A stretch of 37,803 nt of DNA from Prochlorococcus sp. AG-363-P15 (GCA_003278175.1 QCGF01000009.1:1-37803); one strand, 5' to 3'. Positions 19,776 through 30,147 are shown, counted from the stretch's first letter. Notes: generated by a model from the sequence alone, not told the origin. Made by a program: numbers and translations.

Positions 19776-19871
19776 ATCTCCAGAATGGGTGGGGAATAAA
19801 AGCGGCTGTGACTCTACAGGTCAGCCCCCTCAATTCAGAGATACAGATGGTGGATTGATTAAATTAAATTC

Positions 19872-20342
19872 TCAATAACGATAATGCGCGAATGCTTTGT
19901 TCGCTTCAGCCATCTTGTGTGTTTCTTCTCTTTTGCGAACTGCACTGCCTGATTCATTAGCAGCATCCATAAGTTCCGCAGCAAGTTTTTGAGCCATGCT
20001 GCGACCATTCCTAGACCTAGAGAAATTGACTAGCCAACGAAGTGCCATTGCAGTTCCACGCTCCTGACGTACCTCCATAGGCACTTGATAAGTCGCACCG
20101 CCAACACGACGAGCCCTTACTTCGACAAGGGGAGTCGCATTCTTAATGGCTGTCTCAAATAATTCAATAGGGTCACTTCCAGTTCGCTCATTAATTAATC
20201 CAAACGCTTCTGACAAAATTCTTTGTGCTGTAGATTTTTTTCCATGTTTCATTAATCTTGCGACCATCATTGTCGCCAAGCGATTATTGAACTGTGGGTC
20301 AGGAAGGACTGGACGTTTGACGGCTGCGTTTCGACGTGACAT
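19872..20342 (-). CDS. rpsG: 30S ribosomal protein S7
   Basis: The 156-residue S7 organises the 3' domain of 16S rRNA. It begins [16 protein letters not shown] and contains [31 protein letters not shown] and [20 protein letters not shown], all typical. It is the second gene of the str operon, 64 bases after rpsL. Confidence 0.99.
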   Translation of the reverse strand: MSRRNAAVKRPVLPDPQFNNRLATMMVARLMKHGKKSTAQRILSEAFGLINERTGSDPIELFETAIKNATPLVEVRARRVGGATYQVPMEVRQERGTAMALRWLVNFSRSRNGRSMAQKLAAELMDAANESGSAVRKREETHKMAEANKAFAHYRY

Positions 20343-20406
20343 AAATAAATCTGAATTTAGTGAAATGAATTAATTAAAAACAATTGAGAAAAGTAAAGTT
20401 GGATTT

Positions 20407-20781
20407 TTACTCCTTAGGAGCCTTTGCACCGTACTTAGAGCGGGCCTGGCGTCGATCTTTTACTCCTGCAGTATCAAGAGTTCCGCGAATTATGTGATAA
20501 CGAACACCTGGCAAATCTTTAACCCTTCCCCCTCTTAACAAAACAACCGAGTGTTCTTGCAAATTATGACCAATCCCAGGGATATAAGCTGTCACTTCGA
20601 AACCCGAAGTTAAGCGAACTCTTGCGACTTTACGTAAAGCCGAATTAGGTTTTTTAGGGGTCGAGGTATAAACCCTTGTACAAACCCCCCTGCGTTCAGG
20701 GCAAGCTCGCAAGGCTGGTGATTTGGTCTTGCGCGTCATACGCTGACGCTCTGTTCGAATTAATTGTTGGATAGTTGGCAT
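20407..20781 (-). CDS. rpsL: 30S ribosomal protein S12
   Basis: S12 lies at the decoding site and affects accuracy. The 124-residue protein begins [14 protein letters not shown] and contains [17 protein letters not shown] and [20 protein letters not shown], which carry the lysines linked to streptomycin response; the sequence looks wild-type there. It is the first gene of the str operon (rpsL-rpsG-fusA-tuf-rpsJ and two more). Confidence 0.99.
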   Translation of the reverse strand: MPTIQQLIRTERQRMTRKTKSPALRACPERRGVCTRVYTSTPKKPNSALRKVARVRLTSGFEVTAYIPGIGHNLQEHSVVLLRGGRVKDLPGVRYHIIRGTLDTAGVKDRRQARSKYGAKAPKE

Positions 20782-21165
20782 CGACGTTCAACATTTGGCC
20801 GGACATCCGACCTAACTCCAGAATCAATCACATTACTGGTTCACATGACCAAGTACCAAGCAGCCCATGAACGAAGTAAAGGTATTAATCCAAAAAAACC
20901 ACATTTTCAAAAATGAAACCTAAATAAATTGGTGCTTATCCAAGACATAGCAATCTGCCTATAAACGATGACAAACCCATTACAGACAACCATCCCAATT
21001 GGGCTCAAATTCAGCTATAGAAATATTGAATCTCACATCAATTACTTACAACTTGCTTAGAACTACCTATTCCATTAATGGGAGATACCTCTCTAGGATT
21101 ATTAATTCACCCCTTCCACTGCTTTCCATTCTCTAAAGCGTCTGGAAAGAATTCGGTCGAAGTTT
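20782..21165. other. rpsL / gltB divergent intergenic region
   Basis: This spacer of 384 bases holds the promoters of the str operon (minus) and gltB (plus). I find no coding sequence in it. No clear NtcA box (GTA-N8-TAC) is seen upstream of gltB. A weak sigma70-like pair for rpsL is listed separately. The last 30 bases before gltB contain no strong Shine-Dalgarno sequence. Confidence 0.5.
20830..20859 (-). promoter_or_regulatory. Candidate str operon promoter
   Basis: On the minus strand, TTGGTA (20859-20854) and TAATGT (20835-20830) are separated by 18 bases, and the rpsL start lies 49 bases beyond the second box. The hexamers match sigma70 consensus only in part. This was picked by eye and may be chance. 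Confidence 0.3.
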
Positions 21166-24100
21166 ATGTCTCAAATTCCTCGTAGTCCTAATTGGCCCTA
21201 CTGCGACAGCAGTGCCCCGCATTCAATCGCTGGGGAAAAGGATGCCTGTGGTGTGGGCTTTTTAGCTCAAATCAATGGCGAACAAAGCAATTGGGTCCTG
21301 CAACAAGCTCTTCGCGGACTCAAATGCATGGAGCACAGAGGTGGGTGTGGAGGGGATAGCGATTCTGGTGATGGAGCAGGAATCCTTTGTGCAATCCCTT
21401 GGGATTATCTAAAAGTAGTTTGGGAAGAAGCAAAATCCATTAGCAAATCATCTGGCCTAGGCATGTTTTTTATGCCTCAGAACCATGAACTAAGGAGTCA
21501 AGCCAAACATATTTGTGAACAAGAAGCCAAAGCTCTAGGAATTCAATCCAAAGGATGGCGAGTTGTACCAGTTGAAAGTTCAGTTTTAGGTCAACTTGCC
21601 CGTGAGACAGCACCATTCATTGAACAGTGGCTAATCGAAGGGTCTTCAGAAGGAAATAAATTAGAAGCAGATCTCTTCCGCCTTCGCAGACGCATTGGTT
21701 ATCGCATTAGATCACTCTGGGGGGGCAAATCAAATGAGCTCTATATAGCGTCTTTAAGCAGCAGAACAGTTGTTTACAAAGGCATGGTTAGGTCTGAGGT
21801 GCTTTCAGCCTTTTATTCCGACCTCAGAGACCCACGCTTCGAAATTTCATTTGCTGTATACCATCGTCGATTCAGCACGAATACATTGCCACGCTGGGCA
21901 CTAGCTCAACCAATGCGTCTACTTGGACATAACGGAGAAATTAATACTCTTCTAGGCAACCTCAATTGGGCTAAAGCCACCGAAGTCAACCTTGATGGTG
22001 TCTGGGGAAAAGCAGCTACCGATTTAAAGCCCGTGGTCAATCCTGCTTTTAGTGATTCAGCAAATCTTGATGCAACCTTAGAGCTCCTAGTCCGCAGTGG
22101 GCGGCCAATTACCGATAGTCTTCTAACCCTTGTTCCAGAAGCATTTAGGGACCAACCTGAACTAAAAGAACAACCAAACATTCAAGCTTTTTACGAATTT
22201 TCAGCAATCACTCAAGAAGCTTGGGATGGGCCTGCATTACTTGTCTTTTCAGATGGTTGTTCTGTTGGCGCAACACTTGATCGGAATGGATTACGTCCTG
22301 CCCGTTATTGCATAACCAACAATGGTTTCGTCATTATGGGATCTGAAACAGGAGTAGTAGAAGTTGATGAGAGTCAAATAATTGAAAAGGGTCGTCTAGG
22401 CCCTGGCCAAATGCTTGCAGTTGATCTTGAGAAAAGGCGCTTGCTTAGGAATTGGGATGTCAAGAAAGAAGCCGCGGCTCAATATCCATATCAAGACTGG
22501 CTAAAGAAAAATCGTAAAAATCTCGTCCCACAAATCTGGGAAGAAAAAACCCTTTTAGGAAATCTTGAGCTACTGCAGCAACAAACAGCCTTTGGCTTTT
22601 CAGCTGAGGATTTCGACTTAATTATCGACTCGATGGCTGGAGGAGCAAAAGAACCAACCTTCTGTATGGGTGATGACATTCCCCTTGCTGTCCTATCTGA
22701 TAAGCCTCACCTCCTTTACGACTACTTCAAACAAAGGTTTGCACAAGTCACCAACCCCCCTATAGATCCATTACGCGAAAAACTTGTCATGAGCCTAGAA
22801 ATGCATCTAGGCAAGCGAGGCTCACCTTTAAGGCCAAATGCAAGTTCAGCCTCTGTCATTCATCTTCAAACGCCCATTCTTAATGAAGCCGAGCTTCAGC
22901 AATTAATCAAACAAGGTATCAATTCGATAACACTTTCGACACTGCTCACAATTAGCGATGGGCCCTTAGAACTAGAGGAGCAAGTTCAATCTCTTTGCCT
23001 GAAAGCAGAGAGAGCCGTTAGAGATGGCAATGAAATCTTGATTCTTTCTGATCGTGGCGTCAATGCAAGCAATACCTACATTCCACCTTTACTCGCTGTT
23101 GGTGCAGTTCATCACCACCTACTCAATCAAGGCCTGCGACTTGATGCCTCAATAATCATAGATACAGCACAATGCTGGAGCACACACCACATTGCATGTC
23201 TAATTGGCTATGGAGCTAGCGCAGTTTGTCCATGGCTAACTTGGGAAACCACAAGACATTGGTGGCAACAGCCCAAAACACAAAAGCTTATTGAGACTGG
23301 AAAACTCGCAAAATTGGACATTTACAAAGCTCAAGCCAATTTAAGAACAGCCTTAGAAGATGGGGTTAGAAAAATCCTCTCCAAAATAGGAATCTCACTT
23401 CTTGCGAGTTACCACGGTGCACAAATTTTCGAAGCTATCGGAATTGGTGCTGACCTGGTTGATTTAGCTTTTAAAGGCACCACAAGCAGAGTCGCAGGAC
23501 TAAGTCTTAAAGAATTAGCCAACGAAACTCTCACATTTCATACCAAAGCTTTCCCAGAACTAGACCTGAAAAAACTTGAATTTATGGGGTTCGTTCAATA
23601 TAGAAATAGTGGAGAGTTTCATCTCAACAACCCAGAGATGTCTAAAGCACTTCACAAAGCAGTAAAAATTGGACCAGGTTATGACCACTTTTCCATATAC
23701 CAAAACCTTTTAGAAAGCAGACCCACAACATCTCTTCGTGATTTGCTCACCCTTCGAAAAACATTAGAACCTATTCCATTGGATCAGATTGAAAGTGTAG
23801 AAGATATCTGCAGACGCTTTTGCACTGGTGGCATGAGCTTAGGTGCACTTTCTAGAGAAGCTCATGAAGTACTAGCAGTCGCAATGAATCGAATTGGGGG
23901 TAAAAGCAATAGTGGAGAGGGAGGTGAAGATCCTTCACGTTTCAAAGTTCTTGAGGACGTTGATGAAAGCAATCAATCAGCAACCTTGCCCTCAATAAAA
24001 GGTCTCAAAAATGGAGATACTGCTTGTTCAGCTATCAAGCAAATTGCTTCAGGGCGTTTTGGCGTAACGGCAGAATATCTACGAAGCGGCCAGCAACTTG

Positions 24101-25749
24101 AAATCAAAGTTGCTCAAGGGGCAAAGCCTGGAGAAGGAGGCCAGCTTCCAGGACCAAAGGTTGATCCCTATATAGCGAAATTACGTAATAGCAAGCCTGG
24201 TGTAGCTCTTATCTCGCCACCCCCTCATCACGATATATATTCCATTGAGGATTTAGCTCAACTAATTCATGACCTTCACCAAGTTCACCCAGAGGCAAAA
24301 GTTAGTGTCAAGCTAGTTGCAGAAATTGGTATTGGAACAATTGCTGCAGGAGTAGCAAAAGCAAATGCTGATGTAATACAAATTTCCGGCCATGATGGAG
24401 GAACAGGAGCTTCGCCTCTTAGTTCAATAAAACATGCAGGTGGGCCTTGGGAGTTAGGTCTAACTGAAGTACATCGATCTCTTGTAGAAAATGGTTTGCG
24501 TGATCGTGTTTTACTAAGAACTGATGGCGGGTTGAAAACTGGCTGGGACGTAGTAATTGCAGCCTTACTTGGTGCTGAAGAGTTTGGCTTTGGATCAGTA
24601 GCCATGATCGCTGAAGGGTGCATCATGGCGCGCGTTTGTCATACCAACAAGTGCCCTGTAGGAGTAGCAACGCAACAAGAAGCTTTGAGAAAGCGATTCA
24701 ACGGCCTTCCTGAACACGTGGTCAACTTTTTTATCTTCATTGCGGAAGAGGTTCGCCAAATAATGAGTGTTTTAGGGGTTCGTCATATCGAAGATCTAAT
24801 CGGAAGGACAGATTTACTTGAGCAAAGAGAACTGAAATTGACAAAAACCAATTCCATTGATCTGTCATGTCTTCTGCAACCAATCAAAGGAACAGAAGAT
24901 AGATCATGGTTGTGCCACGACAACAAGGCACACAGCAATGGAGCAATCCTCGAAGACCAACTTCTCAATGACCCTGAACTAATTAACGCAATAAAAACTC
25001 ATGGAGATTGTGCACGAACGATGAACATCACAAATGTGGATCGTAGTGTCTGTGCTCGCATTTCTGGCGAAATTGCGGCACTTCATGGAAATAAAGGCTT
25101 TAAAGGCCACCTAGATCTGAGATTTAATGGTGCTGCTGGACAAAGTTTCGGAGCTTTTAGCATTCAAGGAATGAATATTTTCCTCAACGGTGAAGCAAAT
25201 GACTATGTCGGCAAAGGGATCAATGGAGGATGTATAACAGTTGTACCTCCATCAAGAAATAGCGAAATTGGTAATCAAGTAATCCTCGGCAATACTTGTC
25301 TTTATGGAGCGACCGGTGGAGAGTTATTTGCATTAGGAAGAGCAGGAGAGCGTTTTGCCGTTCGCAACAGTGGAGCGTCTGCAGTTGTAGAAGGCACTGG
25401 GGATCATTGCTGTGAATACATGACTGGAGGAGTAATAGTCGTATTAGGTACAACAGGCCGGAATGTTGCTGCAGGGATGACAGGTGGCGTTGCATTTCTG
25501 CTTGACGAAAGTAATCAATTAACTGAACGTGTCAACAAAGAAATTGTTCAAATCTATGATCTATCTAATGACACTCAAGAGAATATTCTGAAAAGTCTAA
25601 TAGAATCACATTTCAATCACACAAAAAGTGAAAAGGCCAAGGAAATGCTATCTAGTTGGGGTAAATGGCGAAACAAATTCAAGATACTTATCCCTCCCAG
25701 TGAGAAGGACAAGTTAGGAGTGAAAACCATAGAAAAATTAGCTTTATAA
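21166..25749 (+). CDS. gltB: Ferredoxin-dependent glutamate synthase
   Basis: This enzyme (Fd-GOGAT, also called glsF) makes two glutamates from glutamine and 2-oxoglutarate, completing ammonium assimilation after glutamine synthetase. The 1,527-residue protein has a 27-residue propeptide before Cys28 (DACGVGFLAQ), the nucleophile of the class II glutamine amidotransferase domain. The FMN/synthase domain follows (SGEGGEDPSRF, GAKPGEGGQLPG, QISGHDGGTGASPLSS). The 3Fe-4S cysteines are Cys1152, Cys1158 and Cys1163 (CX5CX4C in CIMARVCHTNKCPVG). The C-terminal GXGXG helix domain ends it. No NADPH-dependent small subunit (gltD) is nearby, which fits the ferredoxin type. A YciI-like gene starts 4 bases after the stop. 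Confidence 0.98.
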   Translation: MSQIPRSPNWPYCDSSAPHSIAGEKDACGVGFLAQINGEQSNWVLQQALRGLKCMEHRGGCGGDSDSGDGAGILCAIPWDYLKVVWEEAKSISKSSGLGMFFMPQNHELRSQAKHICEQEAKALGIQSKGWRVVPVESSVLGQLARETAPFIEQWLIEGSSEGNKLEADLFRLRRRIGYRIRSLWGGKSNELYIASLSSRTVVYKGMVRSEVLSAFYSDLRDPRFEISFAVYHRRFSTNTLPRWALAQPMRLLGHNGEINTLLGNLNWAKATEVNLDGVWGKAATDLKPVVNPAFSDSANLDATLELLVRSGRPITDSLLTLVPEAFRDQPELKEQPNIQAFYEFSAITQEAWDGPALLVFSDGCSVGATLDRNGLRPARYCITNNGFVIMGSETGVVEVDESQIIEKGRLGPGQMLAVDLEKRRLLRNWDVKKEAAAQYPYQDWLKKNRKNLVPQIWEEKTLLGNLELLQQQTAFGFSAEDFDLIIDSMAGGAKEPTFCMGDDIPLAVLSDKPHLLYDYFKQRFAQVTNPPIDPLREKLVMSLEMHLGKRGSPLRPNASSASVIHLQTPILNEAELQQLIKQGINSITLSTLLTISDGPLELEEQVQSLCLKAERAVRDGNEILILSDRGVNASNTYIPPLLAVGAVHHHLLNQGLRLDASIIIDTAQCWSTHHIACLIGYGASAVCPWLTWETTRHWWQQPKTQKLIETGKLAKLDIYKAQANLRTALEDGVRKILSKIGISLLASYHGAQIFEAIGIGADLVDLAFKGTTSRVAGLSLKELANETLTFHTKAFPELDLKKLEFMGFVQYRNSGEFHLNNPEMSKALHKAVKIGPGYDHFSIYQNLLESRPTTSLRDLLTLRKTLEPIPLDQIESVEDICRRFCTGGMSLGALSREAHEVLAVAMNRIGGKSNSGEGGEDPSRFKVLEDVDESNQSATLPSIKGLKNGDTACSAIKQIASGRFGVTAEYLRSGQQLEIKVAQGAKPGEGGQLPGPKVDPYIAKLRNSKPGVALISPPPHHDIYSIEDLAQLIHDLHQVHPEAKVSVKLVAEIGIGTIAAGVAKANADVIQISGHDGGTGASPLSSIKHAGGPWELGLTEVHRSLVENGLRDRVLLRTDGGLKTGWDVVIAALLGAEEFGFGSVAMIAEGCIMARVCHTNKCPVGVATQQEALRKRFNGLPEHVVNFFIFIAEEVRQIMSVLGVRHIEDLIGRTDLLEQRELKLTKTNSIDLSCLLQPIKGTEDRSWLCHDNKAHSNGAILEDQLLNDPELINAIKTHGDCARTMNITNVDRSVCARISGEIAALHGNKGFKGHLDLRFNGAAGQSFGAFSIQGMNIFLNGEANDYVGKGINGGCITVVPPSRNSEIGNQVILGNTCLYGATGGELFALGRAGERFAVRNSGASAVVEGTGDHCCEYMTGGVIVVLGTTGRNVAAGMTGGVAFLLDESNQLTERVNKEIVQIYDLSNDTQENILKSLIESHFNHTKSEKAKEMLSSWGKWRNKFKILIPPSEKDKLGVKTIEKLAL

Positions 25750-25752
25750 TTC

Positions 25753-26085
25753 ATGGCATGGTTTATTAAGACTGAGCAATTTACGCCAGAAACAAATACA
25801 ATGGGAAAAGAATTTCGAGAAAAATATCTTGAAGAACACCGAACTTGGGTTAAAAGTATAGCCAAGAAAGGAATTAAAATATTCAGTGGGTACTTAGCTG
25901 ATGAAAATACCTCTCCAGGCGGAGGTGGCCTATTACTTATTGAAAGCAATTCCTTCCAAAATGCAAAATCTATAATTATAAATGATCCTTTAATTTTAGC
26001 TGGCTTAGTAACTTGGGAAATTCAAGAATGGATAATAGTAGAAGGTGATTTTAGTGCTGCAATTAGCGAGGAAATGATTTCATAA
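25753..26085 (+). CDS. YciI-like (YCII-related) small protein
   Basis: The 110-residue protein begins [10 protein letters not shown] and has the YciI-like layout: an N-terminal strand, [27 protein letters not shown], a glycine-rich turn ([12 protein letters not shown]) and a C-terminal strand ([12 protein letters not shown]). The ferredoxin-like fold of this family is known, but the function is not. It starts 4 bases after gltB and is probably co-transcribed with it. Its last 23 bases overlap lipA on the other strand. Confidence 0.75.
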   Translation: MAWFIKTEQFTPETNTMGKEFREKYLEEHRTWVKSIAKKGIKIFSGYLADENTSPGGGGLLLIESNSFQNAKSIIINDPLILAGLVTWEIQEWIIVEGDFSAAISEEMIS

Positions 26086-26932
26086 GTCTTTGAACTTCAC
26101 CAGCATGATAACTACTTCTTGTAAGTGGTGAGCTAATTACTTGTAGAAAACCAAGTTCAGCCTCCCCATACTTGCGAAAATACTCAAACTGCCTAGGCTC
26201 TACAAATCGATCTACCGCCAGATGTTTCGCGCTAGGAGAAAGATATTGGCCAATCGTGACAATATCAACTTGGCAAGATGAAAGATCTTTCATGACATCG
26301 AGCACCTCATCATCTGTTTCACCTAAACCAACCATTAAGCCTGATTTGGTATAAACCTTTTTCCACCCTTTTCTAACTCTTCTTAAAAGCTCTAAGGAAA
26401 GTTGATAAGAACCTTGAGGTCTAACTTTTTTATAAAGCCTTGGGATTGTCTCAATATTGTGATTAAGAACATTTGGCGCTACATCCAAAACAGTCCTCAA
26501 AGCAGACCAATCTCCAGAAAAATCAGGGATCAATAATTCAATTGTCGTTTTTGAGGAGCGTTTTCGCACCTCTTCTACACAAGCAACAAATTGACTAGCA
26601 CCTCCATCATCCAAGTCATCACGATTAACAGATGTAATCACAACATGACTTAGACCCATACGAGCGACAGCTTCGCCAAGGCGAATTGGCTCAGTTGGGT
26701 CTAACGCCCTCAAGCTTCTATCAAAATCAATATCGCAGTAAGGACAAGCGCGGGTGCATCCAGGCCCCATAATTAGGAATGTAGCTGTCCCACTTGCAAA
26801 ACATTCTCCAATATTTGGGCAACTAGCCTCTTGGCAAACTGTGTTTAGTCTTAAGTCCAACAAAAGATCCGATACTGCCCCAATGCGCTCACGCTGAGGA
26901 GCCTTAACACGCAACCAAGGTGGTTTCAACAA
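26063..26932 (-). CDS. lipA: Lipoyl synthase
   Basis: LipA inserts two sulfurs into protein-bound octanoyl groups to make lipoate for pyruvate dehydrogenase and glycine cleavage. The 289-residue radical SAM protein carries the auxiliary cluster Cys33, Cys38 and Cys44 ([12 protein letters not shown]) and the SAM cluster Cys59, Cys63 and Cys66 (CTRACPYC). The conserved RSSYHAGE near the C-terminus provides the serine ligand. The ATG at 26932 fits the family. It is divergent from tRNA-Pro and has a 23-base 3' overlap with the YciI-like gene. Confidence 0.98.
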   Translation of the reverse strand: MLKPPWLRVKAPQRERIGAVSDLLLDLRLNTVCQEASCPNIGECFASGTATFLIMGPGCTRACPYCDIDFDRSLRALDPTEPIRLGEAVARMGLSHVVITSVNRDDLDDGGASQFVACVEEVRKRSSKTTIELLIPDFSGDWSALRTVLDVAPNVLNHNIETIPRLYKKVRPQGSYQLSLELLRRVRKGWKKVYTKSGLMVGLGETDDEVLDVMKDLSSCQVDIVTIGQYLSPSAKHLAVDRFVEPRQFEYFRKYGEAELGFLQVISSPLTRSSYHAGEVQRLMKSFPR

Positions 26933-27015
26933 TGTTTCTCCTCTTAATTAAACAACTCTAGGAACACTTACCTAAAAGCATTTTCTTTATGGAGAATCTT
27001 CTACAGTCGGTCAAT

Positions 27016-27089
27016 CGGGATGTAGCGCAGCTTGGTAGCGCACTTCGTTCGGGACGAAGGGGCCGCAGGTTCGAATCCTGTCATCCCGA
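27016..27089 (+). tRNA. tRNA-Pro(CGG)
   Basis: The acceptor stem is CGGGATG/CATCCCG (27016-27022 with 27082-27088) and the discriminator is A27089. The anticodon stem is CTTCG/CGAAG around TTCGGGA, giving anticodon CGG (27050-27052) for CCG proline codons. The T-arm GCAGG-TTCGAAT-CCTGT is intact. CCA is not encoded. It lies between lipA and cobJ, both on the other strand. Confidence 0.95.
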
Positions 27090-27112
27090 CTAAGAATAAT
27101 TAGACATAATTT

Positions 27113-28846
27113 TCAATCTCCTAAATAACCACGAGGTGTAACAAAGAATCCATCCTTTAAAAGACTTTTGCTATTACCTATCAATAAAATAGATAACATA
27201 TCTACTTTCTCTTGAGGGAAGTTTTTAAGAGTGTAAAAAAGAACTTTTTCTCCAGGTCTCCCAAGTTGATATCCCAAAGCGACTGGAGTTTTAACTGACC
27301 GGTATTCTCTAATTATATTTAATGCCTCCTCAAGTTGCCAATTTCGATCTATAGATCTTGGATTATAGATAGCCATAACAAAATCTCCTATCAAAGCTCC
27401 CTTCAATCGATTCTTAATTACTTTCCAGGGAGTTAATTTATCGCTAAGACTTATTGTACAAAAGTCATTCATAATTGGCGCCCCCATCCGAGCAGCTGCC
27501 ATTTGGACGGCTGAAATTCCGGGATGAATATTAAACATCGGTCGATCCACCTCTGGTTGATCTAGCCAAAGCTCCAAAGCAAGACCACCCATTCCATAAA
27601 TGCCACTATCTCCAGAAGAAATAAGCGCAACACGAACCCCTTGCATTGCCAAATCAAGAGCCTGCTTAGAACGTTCCATCTCAAGAGTTAATTGACCATC
27701 TAAACGAACTTGATCAATGCGTCGCATTGGCTCCAGCAGATCTAAATAGCGTTTATAACCAATCCAAACTGCACTTCTTGCCAAAGCAGAACGCGCGTCA
27801 TTCGTTAAGTAGCTCAAATCACCAGGTCCACTCCCAACCAAATGCAGTTCGCCTCGCCTTGGAGCAAATGGTTGCTTTGCTTCAGCAATAGCAATAGTTG
27901 CACCTCCTCTTTCATTAGGTAATGGGGAATAAATATCCTTCTGGCGTAATAACCTGCCATTTTTACCTGCCATCACAAGGGCAGATGCTTCAGCCACTGA
28001 AGGGGTTCCTGTAGCACCTTTTACGACTTCAGAAGGGTTAGGAACAAGCACTTTTGAAAGCCTTTGCGCATTCAGAAAATGCAAATGCCAATCATGCCGC
28101 TTCGCCAATGCCAACAAGGCAGGTTCATCTGCCTTTAAATCAATACTTGCAAGACCTGACACAGCCTCTTTAGCCAAACAAAGATCTGCCAAGGCACTCT
28201 CTAATGCTCTTTCTAAAAGACTTTCACTAGTGTTTCTCTCACAACCAATCCCAATCCAAAGTGTTTGAGGGTGCCAAGAGCAATCATGACTTCTCTTTGG
28301 TCCAATACTAAAACTATTAACTTTGGATGAATTCTTTCTTTTCTTGACTGCTAAAGACTTTTCAGCAGCCTTAGATGCTCGCCATAAATCAGTACCTGAA
28401 AACTGTTCAACATACAAATTTTCTTGACTTGCTTGGTTCAACATCAATTCATGCCAAGAGGACTTGTGTCCACCCCTTTGCCAACCCCAGGCCTCTCCAA
28501 AACTATCTAAAGGTAGATATTCTTCGCTATTTGTAGCTCCAGTAATTACAGGGTTACCTCCTAATTCCTCTGCCAAAAGTTGCGCCCAGCTCTCCGCACC
28601 AGCCTTATGCCCGCCCACAAGAGGAACAATATTCAAAGCCTTGGGATCAAGGACAATGACCGCAGGATCTTCATCCTTACTTGCCAACAAAGGTGCAACT
28701 AGTCGAGTTACTGCGCCTATGGCGCCAACAACAATAAAAAGCCCACCAGAATTCCAATTTTTGCTAAATATTTCGAACGCAGAGCCCACCAACAAGTCAT
28801 CTGGCAATGGGTCTAATTGTGCTGCTGCTCTTGGGGGCAGAGCCAC
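27113..28846 (-). CDS. cobJ: CbiG/CobE-CobJ fusion: precorrin-3B C17-methyltransferase
   Basis: This protein acts in corrin ring contraction for (pseudo)cobalamin synthesis. From the GTG at 28846 it has 577 residues in three parts. The CbiG N-terminal domain has VVGAIGAVTRLVAPLLASK and DPAVIVLDP. A CbiG C-terminal/CobE domain has LWIGIGCERNTS, DLKADEPALLALA and TGTPSVAEASAL. A CobJ/CbiH SAM methyltransferase domain has GELHLVGSGPGDLSYLT and SSGDSGIYGMGGLALE. The frame is open upstream to 28984 with family-like sequence (KIALGLSVASWTLLKRL) but no ATG, GTG or TTG. The true start may therefore be a rare codon such as CTG 28954 or ATT 28918. The fusion type is known in picocyanobacteria. Confidence 0.93.
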   Translation of the reverse strand: MALPPRAAAQLDPLPDDLLVGSAFEIFSKNWNSGGLFIVVGAIGAVTRLVAPLLASKDEDPAVIVLDPKALNIVPLVGGHKAGAESWAQLLAEELGGNPVITGATNSEEYLPLDSFGEAWGWQRGGHKSSWHELMLNQASQENLYVEQFSGTDLWRASKAAEKSLAVKKRKNSSKVNSFSIGPKRSHDCSWHPQTLWIGIGCERNTSESLLERALESALADLCLAKEAVSGLASIDLKADEPALLALAKRHDWHLHFLNAQRLSKVLVPNPSEVVKGATGTPSVAEASALVMAGKNGRLLRQKDIYSPLPNERGGATIAIAEAKQPFAPRRGELHLVGSGPGDLSYLTNDARSALARSAVWIGYKRYLDLLEPMRRIDQVRLDGQLTLEMERSKQALDLAMQGVRVALISSGDSGIYGMGGLALELWLDQPEVDRPMFNIHPGISAVQMAAARMGAPIMNDFCTISLSDKLTPWKVIKNRLKGALIGDFVMAIYNPRSIDRNWQLEEALNIIREYRSVKTPVALGYQLGRPGEKVLFYTLKNFPQEKVDMLSILLIGNSKSLLKDGFFVTPRGYLGD

Positions 28847-29076
28847 TCGATTTACATAATTACGATCTTTCAGCCTTTTTAGTAACGTCCAGGAAGCAAC
28901 AGAAAGGCCTAGTGCAATTTTTTGAGTAGTGGGAGAAGATGAAGTATTCGTCAGGGTAAGTATTTCAACAGAAATGAAATTACTCTAATTTTAACTTTCA
29001 ATCTAATAATGAGACCAAAAAATGCAAGAAATGATCAGCGAGTTTAAATAATTAATAAAAAATCTCTAAAATTATG

Positions 29077-30147
29077 CTATTGCTTTAACTCTCTAGGGAA
29101 AATTAATTCATAGTTAGCAACTGACGGGTTCTGGATCTCCTCATTAAAAGAATTGTTCGGAGAATTTCTTGTACCTATAACATTGTCTTTGCTTAAAGAT
29201 ATTGCCTTCAGCTTTTCATCTTCCCCTAGAAACTTTGCAAGTTGGTCCTCATTCAGTTGAGGAAGTGTCCAGAGTGGTTTCCCTATTTCAGAGTCCTCTA
29301 AAATAATTAATTGACTATTGAAAATTGGACAAATAGGCTCACCCAAGTTATCCAATAATTCAAAATGCAAAACTTTCTCAGTTGAGGGGATTCCTTCAAC
29401 CCAAATAGCTTCCTCTCTATCCAAAAGAAAGCTATCTTCATTAATGCTTACTTTCAAACGCCATCTATCATCGTCATTTTTTAAACCTTGAATAGGCGCA
29501 TTCCAAATCAAGGAATCAATTAAAACTGGCCCTAAGGGACGTTGATCAGGTGGCCTAACAACTGTTAACCAAGTTTGATCAATATTAGGTTGTGCTCCTG
29601 GAATTTTTCGAAAAAAATGTATTCTTGATTGGACATGTGAACCAGGCACTTTTAATGCTTCTCCCCAGGGGTATGCAAGGTAAGCCGCCATTCGATGACT
29701 TCCTGGGCTTAATCCATTCATAGGGATGACAATTTTATCCCCAATTGAATTAGTAATTCGAATGGGTAGTTCATTATCTAACTGAACAACTAAATGTGGC
29801 CCTAACCCAACTTGAGGGTCTTCAATAAGTGGCCAGTCCTTTAGTAAAAAGACTAGCTCCCAGGTATCATTCAGTCTTGTTGTCAGGATCTCTTCTTGAG
29901 TGGGCGATTGAATAGTTAGTTGTGGGTGATAATTACTTAATCGAGACTTGATTTGGCGAACAGCAGCTGGAGGAGGAACTTCCTTTAAACTCCCTGACAA
30001 GGATTCAAACTCTAAAAATGAATTCTCCGAGCTTCCTGACAAAGCTGAAGAATTAAATGGGCTTGCTGATATTGCAATTGCTGGGCTGACCGAAAAGCAA
30101 AAAACAAGAATTAGGATTACAAGTCGAAAATCATTTATTCTGAACAT
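29077..30147 (-). CDS. Exported protein of unknown function
   Basis: The 356-residue protein has a signal peptide (hydrophobic residues 8-22, probable cut after AIA near residue 26). The mature part begins with a serine-rich stretch. It has no other membrane segment, so it should be periplasmic, lumenal or outside the cell. Segments such as DTWELVFLLKDWPLIEDPQVGLGPH and SPGSHRMAAYLAYPWGEAL suggest beta-rich immunoglobulin-like folds, but I recognise no family by name. It is divergent from psaA across a 487-base region. I recall similar unnamed proteins next to psaA in related genomes, but cannot check this. Confidence 0.85.
   Translation of the reverse strand: MFRINDFRLVILILVFCFSVSPAIAISASPFNSSALSGSSENSFLEFESLSGSLKEVPPPAAVRQIKSRLSNYHPQLTIQSPTQEEILTTRLNDTWELVFLLKDWPLIEDPQVGLGPHLVVQLDNELPIRITNSIGDKIVIPMNGLSPGSHRMAAYLAYPWGEALKVPGSHVQSRIHFFRKIPGAQPNIDQTWLTVVRPPDQRPLGPVLIDSLIWNAPIQGLKNDDDRWRLKVSINEDSFLLDREEAIWVEGIPSTEKVLHFELLDNLGEPICPIFNSQLIILEDSEIGKPLWTLPQLNEDQLAKFLGEDEKLKAISLSKDNVIGTRNSPNNSFNEEIQNPSVANYELIFPRELKQ

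Noticed and set aside
24285-24626. 113-codon open frame on the minus strand inside gltB
   Set aside because: It is antisense to the conserved FMN domain of glutamate synthase and has no features of its own.
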